Program-made: the position numbers and the translations under genes
Source of the DNA: Pantoea sp. alder81
Lineage (GTDB): Bacteria; Pseudomonadota; Gammaproteobacteria; Enterobacterales; Enterobacteriaceae
Reading direction: 5' to 3'
Length of the DNA stretch: 64,000 bases
NCBI RefSeq assembly: GCF_020179835.1
Contig: NZ_JAIUDA010000007.1
Span: 186,001-250,000 of the forward strand
Notes under the pieces: generated by a model
Databases searched by the model: none
Seen by the model: only the letters and a program-made list of their open reading frames with translations
Told to the model about the DNA's origin: nothing
Shown here: positions 56,537 through 64,000 of the stretch, one piece after another
How the letters are laid out: each line of letters starts with the position of its first letter
Position numbering within the stretch: position 1 is the stretch's first letter

Positions 56537-57289
56537 ATGGCTAGTCATTTTGTACGTTGGATGGGTAACTCGCCGCTCTCTTCAGAGCTGTTGCGGGTTC
56601 CACAGGATGTGATTAACAGCGCCGAGCGCTTCCCTGACAAGCGCCGTAGCCGTTTTCTTGCCGCACGCGAATTGCTGGCTCAGCTGATGCTGCGCGTCTA
56701 CGGCATTCGTGAACTGCCACCGCTCGTCACCACCAGCAGCGGGCGCCCTTGCTTTGCCGATCCTAACCTCCCTGACTTCAGCATTGCGTATGCCGGTAAT
56801 ATGGTCGGTGTGCTGCTTGCCGAAGAAGGTGGACGTGCAGGGTTGGATATGGAGATTGTACGCGCCCACAGCCGGCAGACGCAGGACACGCTCACGCAGG
56901 ATCTCTCATCAGGTGAGAAGGCGTGGATCAACGCGCAGCAGGATTTCATGGAAGCGGTGACGCAAATCTGGACGCTGCGCCAGAGCATCCTCAAATTAAC
57001 CGGTGAAAGTGAGAACGGTGCCGGTTCGCTGCAGCTGCATCCTGCTGCCGGTCGTCTGCGCTCTAGCGTATTTCCGGATATTCAGGCGGTGTGTGATGCC
57101 GAGCCGATGCTGGTGTGGTCGTGCGCGCTCTCTCCCGGCACTGAGCGCTTATGCCTGTGGGAGATTGATGCGCAACAGCAGTGGCAGCCGCTGCGCGATG
57201 TTGAAATGAGCAAACCGAATATTGGCCCGCGCTCGCTGCGCCTCACCAGCCTCACTCCCACGCTGCAAGAAATTGGACACCTGTCATAA
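56537..57289 (+). CDS. Diverged 4'-phosphopantetheinyl transferase-superfamily protein
   Basis: 250 residues. The Sfp/AcpT fold is suggested by RFPDKRRSRFLAARELLAQLML, SGRPCFADPNLPDFSIAYAGN, the metal-site GLDMEIVR (Asp and Glu kept) and WTLRQSILKLTGE. The usual signature W-x-x-K-E-A/S-x-x-K reads W-T-L-R-Q-S-I-L-K, so the catalytic Lys-Glu pair is Arg-Gln, and the histidine of the LSHS motif is replaced (SIAYAG). It may be weakly active, inactive or changed in role. No synthase genes are close. Ends at a strong terminator. Confidence 0.72.
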   Translation: MASHFVRWMGNSPLSSELLRVPQDVINSAERFPDKRRSRFLAARELLAQLMLRVYGIRELPPLVTTSSGRPCFADPNLPDFSIAYAGNMVGVLLAEEGGRAGLDMEIVRAHSRQTQDTLTQDLSSGEKAWINAQQDFMEAVTQIWTLRQSILKLTGESENGAGSLQLHPAAGRLRSSVFPDIQAVCDAEPMLVWSCALSPGTERLCLWEIDAQQQWQPLRDVEMSKPNIGPRSLRLTSLTPTLQEIGHLS

Positions 57290-57317
57290 AACAGGCCGCA
57301 ATTGCGGCCTGTTTTTT
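57288..57317. terminator. Terminator between the PPTase-like gene and adeP
   Basis: A perfect 26-base palindrome (57288-57313, AAACAGGCCGCAA and its complement) followed by TTTT. It overlaps the TAA of the upstream gene and serves both strands. Confidence 0.93.
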
Positions 57318-58630
57318 TAGTGCGCGTCGATAAACGCGATTTTCAGTACAAACAGTAGCGCCACCACCACCACGCACGGGCTGATTTCACGCCAGCGGCC
57401 GGTCCCAAGTTTCATCACGCAGTAAGAGATAAAGCCCAGCGCGATACCTTCGGTGATCGAGAAGCTAAATGGCATCATCGCGGCGGTTACAAACGCGGGC
57501 ACCGCTTCAGTGAGATCGTCCCAGCGCACGCGTGACAGCGACGCCGTCATCAACACGCCAACATAAATCAACGCACCTGCCGCCGCATAGGATGGCACCA
57601 TCGCGGCCAGCGGTGACAGGAACATCACCAGCAGGAACAGAATCCCGGTGACGACCGCCATCAAGCCGGTACGGCCACCAATCGCCACGCCGGAAGAGCT
57701 TTCGATATACGCCGTCACCGAAGAGGTGCCGATTAGCGAACCGGTTACCGAGCTGATGCTGTCGACATACAGCGCCTGCTTCATACGCGGGAATGTGCCT
57801 TTCTCATCGGTCAGTCCGGCTTTATCGGTGACACCGATCAGCGTGCCGGAGGAGTCGAACAGATTGACCAGCATAAAGGAGAAGATCACCCCTGCCATGC
57901 CGATGTTAAAGGCACCTTTGATATCGACCTGACCCACGACCGAAGTCACCGCTGGCGGCGCTGCAAACACGCCGCTGAACTGCACATCGCCAATCGCCAG
58001 GCCGATCGCGGTGGTCACCACAATCGACACCAGCACTGCCGCATGAATATTGCGTGAGGCCAAAATCGCGATGATAAAGAAGCCCAGCGCACCCAGCAGC
58101 ACGCTGTGTGAGGTAAGATTACCCACCGTCACGATGGTATCGGCATTTGGCACGATAATACCGGCGTTCTTCAGGCCCATCATGGCGATAAACAGGCCGA
58201 TCCCGGCGGTGATGCCGACACGCAGGCTCATTGGGATATTCGCAATCATCCAGTAGCGCACACGCAGCAGCGTCAGGATCAATAGACCCAGTGCGCCCCA
58301 GAAGATAGCACCCATGCCAACCTGCCACGAATAACCCATGGCGCCTACCACCACAAACGCGAAGAAGGCGTTTAATCCCATCGCCGGTGCCAGCGCGACC
58401 GGCAAATTCGCCACCAGCCCCATCAGGATGCTGCCAAAGGCGGCGATCAAACAGGTGGTGACAAAGACGGCCTGGGTATCCATGCCCGCAACACCCAAAA
58501 TCTGCGGGTTAACAAAGACGATGTACACCATCGTCAGGAAAGTCGTGAAACCGGCGATCACTTCGGTGCGCGCGGTTGTGCCGTGTTCCTGCAGCTTAAA
58601 GATGCGCTGCAACAAGCCCTGATTGTTCAT
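57317..58630 (-). CDS. adeP: AdeP-like adenine permease (NCS2/AzgA)
   Basis: Proton-coupled purine importer of 437 residues, about 12-14 helices. Very similar to E. coli AdeP (YieG): FKLQEHGTTARTEVIAGFTTFLTMVYIVFVNPQILGVAGMD, LAPAMGLNAFFAFVVV, FDSSGTLIGVTDKAGL and SSVTAYIESSSGVAIGGRTGL. AdeQ is a close relative, but adjacency to yieH favours AdeP. A PurR-type box lies upstream. Confidence 0.92.
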   Translation of the reverse strand: MNNQGLLQRIFKLQEHGTTARTEVIAGFTTFLTMVYIVFVNPQILGVAGMDTQAVFVTTCLIAAFGSILMGLVANLPVALAPAMGLNAFFAFVVVGAMGYSWQVGMGAIFWGALGLLILTLLRVRYWMIANIPMSLRVGITAGIGLFIAMMGLKNAGIIVPNADTIVTVGNLTSHSVLLGALGFFIIAILASRNIHAAVLVSIVVTTAIGLAIGDVQFSGVFAAPPAVTSVVGQVDIKGAFNIGMAGVIFSFMLVNLFDSSGTLIGVTDKAGLTDEKGTFPRMKQALYVDSISSVTGSLIGTSSVTAYIESSSGVAIGGRTGLMAVVTGILFLLVMFLSPLAAMVPSYAAAGALIYVGVLMTASLSRVRWDDLTEAVPAFVTAAMMPFSFSITEGIALGFISYCVMKLGTGRWREISPCVVVVALLFVLKIAFIDAH

Positions 58631-58699
58631 TCAACTGTCCCGAAAAAAAATTTATCGCCGCGTATCCTATAGAGTTTAGCTATGCAAAACACTGATTAT

Positions 58700-58715
58700 T
58701 CGCAAACGGTTGCCG
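58700..58715 (-). promoter_or_regulatory. PurR-type operator of adeP
   Basis: CGCAAACGGTTGCCG matches the PurR consensus ACGCAAACGTTTGCGT with the central CGCAAACG and TTGC halves kept. It lies 70 bases upstream of the adeP start, fitting purine repression. Confidence 0.7.
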
Positions 58716-58780
58716 GGGTCGCTTTCTGCGCTCAGTGCGCTAGAGTGTCAGCTGGTTGTTTAATAAAAGGATGATGTGCG

Positions 58781-59440
58781 ATGTCAGTTGAATGTGTGTT
58801 TTTCGATTGCGACGGTACGCTGGTCGACAGTGAAGTGATCTGTACGCAATCTTACGTCAACACCTTTGCCCAATACGGTATTGAGCTCTCTTTGCAGCAG
58901 ATGTTTGAGCAGTACAAAGGGGTGAAGCTCTATGACATCGTGCGGGATGTACTGGCGCAGCATCAAAAAGCAGTGCCCATCGAAGAATTTGAAACTGCCT
59001 ATCGCGCTGACGTCGCCCGCCTGTTTGACCTCGACCTGAAACCCATTGCCGGAGCTAAGGCGCTGGTGGAGAGCGTCAAAGTACCGATGTGTGTGGTCTC
59101 CAACGGTACAGTGAAAAAGATGCAGCACTCGCTGGGCTTAACCGGCATGCTGCCGTACCTCGAAGGCCGCCTGTACAGCGGATACGACATCAACCACTGG
59201 AAGCCCGATCCGGAATTGATGTATCACGCGGCGGAACAGATGCAGGTGCCGATTGAGAAGTGCATTCTGGTGGATGATTCAGAGGCCGGTGCGCGTGCGG
59301 GGATCGCTGCGGGGATTCCGGTATTTTATTACTGTGCCGATGCGCATAATCCGGAGTTGGATCATCCACTGGTGACACGCTTCGACGATATGGCGCAGCT
59401 GCCGGCGTTGTGGCGCGCAAGAGGCTGGGATTTGGTGTAA
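58781..59440 (+). CDS. yieH: YieH, HAD-family phosphatase (6-phosphogluconate phosphatase)
   Basis: 219 residues with HAD motifs: FFDCDGTLVDSE (nucleophile aspartate), VVSNGT, lysine in HWKPDPE and VDDSEAGARAG. E. coli YieH hydrolyses 6-phosphogluconate and phosphoenolpyruvate. Divergent from adeP as in E. coli. Confidence 0.95.
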   Translation: MSVECVFFDCDGTLVDSEVICTQSYVNTFAQYGIELSLQQMFEQYKGVKLYDIVRDVLAQHQKAVPIEEFETAYRADVARLFDLDLKPIAGAKALVESVKVPMCVVSNGTVKKMQHSLGLTGMLPYLEGRLYSGYDINHWKPDPELMYHAAEQMQVPIEKCILVDDSEAGARAGIAAGIPVFYYCADAHNPELDHPLVTRFDDMAQLPALWRARGWDLV

Positions 59441-59442
59441 GC

Positions 59443-59467
59443 CAGGGCGGCATAAATGCCGCCCCTG
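59443..59467. repeat. REP-like hairpin after yieH
   Basis: GGGCGGCAT AA ATGCCGCCC perfect 20-base palindrome (59445-59464) with CAG / CTG flanks, 4 bases after yieH. No T-tract. Same type as the hairpins at 53509-53540 and 33753-33782. Confidence 0.7.
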
Positions 59468-59515
59468 CAGAGACCTGCGCATTATGCGCCGGGTAGTAAA
59501 GATAATACCCGCATC

Positions 59516-59605
59516 GACTGACCACAAAAGTGTTACCCATGTGGTCAGTCGTATCTGATACCTGTGTGGTCAGACTGAACGGTTACCTACGTGCCCGGTT
59601 GTACC
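59516..59605. repeat. Three 25-bp direct repeats with an inverted repeat, possible IS-end remnant
   Basis: Units start at 59531, 59556 and 59581 with an exact 25-base period and the shared pattern G(T/A)TACC-x-x-x-GTG-x-x-C. An 11-bp inverted repeat GACTGACCACA (59516-59526) / TGTGGTCAGTC (59540-59550) overlaps the first. Ends of some IS481- or IS21-type elements look like this; no transposase is present. Confidence 0.65.
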
Positions 59606-59633
59606 TTTCTGTGCATCCGGCAACCGATACGCC

Positions 59634-60872
59634 TTAACCAATCGCGCCCAGCGAATCCTCGTTGCTCTGCTGCTTCGGCAGCAGGAACAGCGTGGCAACG
59701 ATATCCAGCAGATAAATCAGCGCCAGCAGGGTGATCGCCGCCGTGAATGAGATTTTCGCGGCCAGCAGGCCGATCACCAGCGGACCAAAGCCGCCTACAC
59801 CACGCCCAAGGTTAAACAATACGTTTTGCGCGGTGGCACGCGCCTGTGGCGGGAAGGTGTCCGAGATCAGCGCGCCATAGCCGCCAATCATGCCATTCAC
59901 AAACATCCCCATGATCGCGCCAGTGAACAGCATCACAGTAGGATCACGCAGCTGCGCATACACCACCACCATCACCACCGCACCAAACTGGTACAGCAGG
60001 AAAATCTTCCAGCGCGCGAAGCGATCGGCCAATACGCCGAACAGCCAGATACCAAAGGTCATGCCGACCACGGTGACAGCTGTCCACAAGCCGGACTTAG
60101 TGAGACTGAAGCCAAAATTCGATGACAGATAGCTCGGCATCCAGATCATCAGTCCGTAGTAACCGAAGTTCTGCACTGAGCAGAGGATGAAAATCCCGAG
60201 GCTGGCTTTGCTGGTGGCACGGTCGGCGAACAGCAATTTGATGCGCGCGGCAAATGACAATTGCGGTGTTTTTTCCACATGCTGAGTAAAGCCTTCAGGC
60301 TCGCCCATGCTACGACGGATCACAAACGACACCAGCGCCGGCAGCAGTCCCACCAGGAACATGCCGCGCCAGCCAATCACGCTTAACAGCGGTGGAGTAA
60401 TAAACGCCGCCAGCAATACACCCAGCTGCCAGCCAATGCCAACCCACGCCGAGGCACGATTACGCTTCTCTTTTGGCCAGGCTTCCGCAATCAGCGCCAT
60501 GCCGATACCAAACTCACCGCCTAAGCCGACGCCCGCTAGCGTGCGATAGGCCAGCAGATCCCAGTAACCCTGCGCCACGGCGCACAGTCCGGTGAACACC
60601 GAAAACATCAAAATAGTGACGGTGAGAATGCGGATACGACCATAGCGATCGCTGAGATGGCCAAACACGATGCCACCGATCACCGCGCCAATCAGCGTCC
60701 AGGTGACCAGCGAACCCGCCTGAGAAGGATCGAGCGCCAGCGACACGCTGATAGCGGGTAACATAAAGCCCAGAATTAATAGATCGAAGCCGTCCATCGC
60801 GTAGCCACTAATGGCGGCGAGCATGGCTTTCGCCGGAGTAACGGCGTTCTTTTTCGTTATTGGGGAAGACAT
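59634..60872 (-). CDS. MFS transporter, AAHS/metabolite:proton symporter type
   Basis: 412 residues, 12 predicted helices. Signatures: SGYAMDGFDLLILGFMLP in helix 1 (D-x-F-D/M typical of aromatic-acid and sialic/lactate porters), GHLSDRYGRIR in loop 2-3, RTLAGVGLGGEFGIGMALIAEAWPKEKRNRASAW. Likely imports a carboxylate. No enzyme gene is adjacent; the substrate is unknown. It faces yieH across a repeat-filled gap. Confidence 0.83.
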   Translation of the reverse strand: MSSPITKKNAVTPAKAMLAAISGYAMDGFDLLILGFMLPAISVSLALDPSQAGSLVTWTLIGAVIGGIVFGHLSDRYGRIRILTVTILMFSVFTGLCAVAQGYWDLLAYRTLAGVGLGGEFGIGMALIAEAWPKEKRNRASAWVGIGWQLGVLLAAFITPPLLSVIGWRGMFLVGLLPALVSFVIRRSMGEPEGFTQHVEKTPQLSFAARIKLLFADRATSKASLGIFILCSVQNFGYYGLMIWMPSYLSSNFGFSLTKSGLWTAVTVVGMTFGIWLFGVLADRFARWKIFLLYQFGAVVMVVVYAQLRDPTVMLFTGAIMGMFVNGMIGGYGALISDTFPPQARATAQNVLFNLGRGVGGFGPLVIGLLAAKISFTAAITLLALIYLLDIVATLFLLPKQQSNEDSLGAIG

Positions 60873-60947
60873 TTAACAGCACCTGGCAGAAAAAAGTGCG
60901 CCAAGTATAAAGAGAGGGGTTCGCGGAGACCAATCAGAAATGAAGAT

Positions 60948-60981
60948 GGCTGCCTGTCAGCCACAGTGGCAACAGGCAGCC
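60948..60981 (-). terminator. Hairpin after phoU
   Basis: 10-bp stem GGCTGCCTGT / ACAGGCAGCC with an inner GCCAC / GTGGC stem, 10 bases after the phoU stop, followed on the minus strand by ATCTTCATTT. A terminator of the pst operon. Confidence 0.78.
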
Positions 60982-60991
60982 GAAACGGCAA

Positions 60992-61726
60992 TTAAGAGGG
61001 TTTATTGCTGCCGTCGTCGCCTGACAGCAGTTCATCCAGCTTGTCGCCGCCAACGTGACGGAAATCCTGACCTTTGACGAAATAGAAAATAATTTCGCAG
61101 ATGTTCTGGCAACGGTCACCGATACGCTCGATGGCGCGGGCACAGAACAGGGCCGTCAGTACGCTTGGGATGGTGCGTGGATCTTCCATCATGTAGGTCA
61201 TCAGCTGACGCACAATGCCTTCGTACTCTTTATCGACTTTCTTGTCTTCACGATAGATCTTAATGGCTTCATTAAGGTCCATGCGCGCGAAGGCATCCAG
61301 CACGTCGTGCAGCATCTGCACGGTGTGGCGGCCAAGAGACTCCAGGCTCACCAGCAGAGGCAGGTGCTGCTGGCTGAACTTCTCCAGCGCCGTGCGGCTG
61401 ATTTTCTCTGCAACATCACCGATACGTTCCAGCTCAGAGATGGTCTTGATGATCGCCATGACCAGACGCAAATCAATCGCGGTAGGCTGACGTTTGGCGA
61501 TGATGCGCACGCAGGCTTCATCAATCTCCACTTCCATCATGTTGACCTTCTGGTCACCGTCGATGACGCGACGTGCCAGCTCGCCATCCTGGTTGTGCAT
61601 CGCGGTAATGGCGTCGGTGAGCTGCTGCTCAACCATGCCACCCATGATCATCACCTGAGTGCGAATGTGCTCCAGCTCCGCGTTGAACTGACCGGAGATG
61701 TGTTTATTCAGATTCAAATTATCCAT
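60992..61726 (-). CDS. phoU: PhoU, phosphate signalling and transport modulator
   Basis: 244 residues, all helical, with two PhoU repeats carrying the E-x-x-x-D metal-binding patterns ([34 protein letters not shown] and [17 protein letters not shown]). It links PstSCAB to PhoR and curbs phosphate uptake. Last gene of pstSCAB-phoU; 14 bases after pstB. Confidence 0.97.
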   Translation of the reverse strand: MDNLNLNKHISGQFNAELEHIRTQVMIMGGMVEQQLTDAITAMHNQDGELARRVIDGDQKVNMMEVEIDEACVRIIAKRQPTAIDLRLVMAIIKTISELERIGDVAEKISRTALEKFSQQHLPLLVSLESLGRHTVQMLHDVLDAFARMDLNEAIKIYREDKKVDKEYEGIVRQLMTYMMEDPRTIPSVLTALFCARAIERIGDRCQNICEIIFYFVKGQDFRHVGGDKLDELLSGDDGSNKPS

Positions 61727-61740
61727 GTGCGTCTCCTGAA

Positions 61741-62517
<777 letters not shown>

Positions 62518-62558
62518 TCATCTCTCTTGTGCAGCGCCGCCGAAGCCGCGCCGGGAAA

Positions 62559-64000
<1,442 letters not shown>

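Overview
The window is chromosomal DNA of a gammaproteobacterium of the order Enterobacterales, most likely Pantoea or a close Erwiniaceae relative. Proteins such as GyrB, DnaA, RnpA, RpmH, YidC, PhoU, PstB, XylR and AvtA read almost like their E. coli counterparts, but gene order differs. A single ibpA without ibpB, the kgu and dgo sugar-acid operons, and ERIC- and REP-like repeats fit Erwiniaceae. There is no rRNA, CRISPR array, prophage or intact insertion sequence. The only RNA gene seen is selC (tRNA-Sec).

Layout. 1-1805: end of xylH, xylR, selC. 2069-4309: two convergent AraC regulators, a small membrane protein and an Rrf2 regulator with a likely operator. 4381-7960: AT-richer surface group (secreted esterase, EpsG-like polymerase, acyltransferase). 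8032-12039: IdnR-like LacI repressor, sugar porter, ROK regulator. 12056-14117: dnaC, dnaT and an outer-membrane barrel protein. 14260-23452: tag, yiaD, an orphan LacI regulator, then ptxS and kguEKTD for 2-ketogluconate use, and avtA. 23861-31217: a MocR regulator divergent from a six-gene unit (PP-loop enzyme, ATP-grasp ligase, class II glutaminase, 2-oxoglutarate/Fe(II) oxygenase, YbaK-type deacylase, EamA exporter). 31274-33555: ibpA with heat-shock promoter and RNA thermometer, yidQ, yidR. 33783-38736: dgoRKADT for D-galactonate. 39188-44102: yidA and a four-gene catabolic cluster with a DeoR-kinase fusion. 44301-50491: gyrB, recF, dnaN, dnaA. 51093-54925: rpmH, rnpA, yidD, yidC, mnmE. 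55101-60872: rutE, a flavin reductase, a diverged phosphopantetheinyl transferase, adeP, yieH, an MFS transporter. 60992-64000: phoU, pstB, pstA and truncated pstC.

How it works together. Much of the window serves sugar-acid and sugar uptake, with a dedicated regulator beside each transport or catabolic unit; operator-like palindromes lie at ptxS/kgu, dgoR, the orphan LacI gene and the Rrf2 gene. The rest is replication, RNA and membrane housekeeping plus phosphate uptake. The most unusual part is 23861-31217. It has the parts expected of a small-molecule pathway: two ATP-dependent activating or ligating enzymes, an ammonia-releasing domain, an oxygenase, a tRNA-editing-type deacylase that could give self-protection, an exporter of the cysteine/O-acetylserine type, and a PLP-binding-type regulator. 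I do not recognise it as a known cluster.

Intergenic repeats are frequent: a long ERIC element between dgoD and dgoT, an ERIC-like palindrome splitting dnaN from recF, REP-like hairpins at five sites, a 58-bp tandem repeat between dgoR and yidA, and three 25-bp repeats upstream of the 59.6-60.9 kb transporter's 3' end. Start codons were chosen by ribosome binding site and by recalled E. coli homologues. All homology statements rest on recognition, not on database searches.
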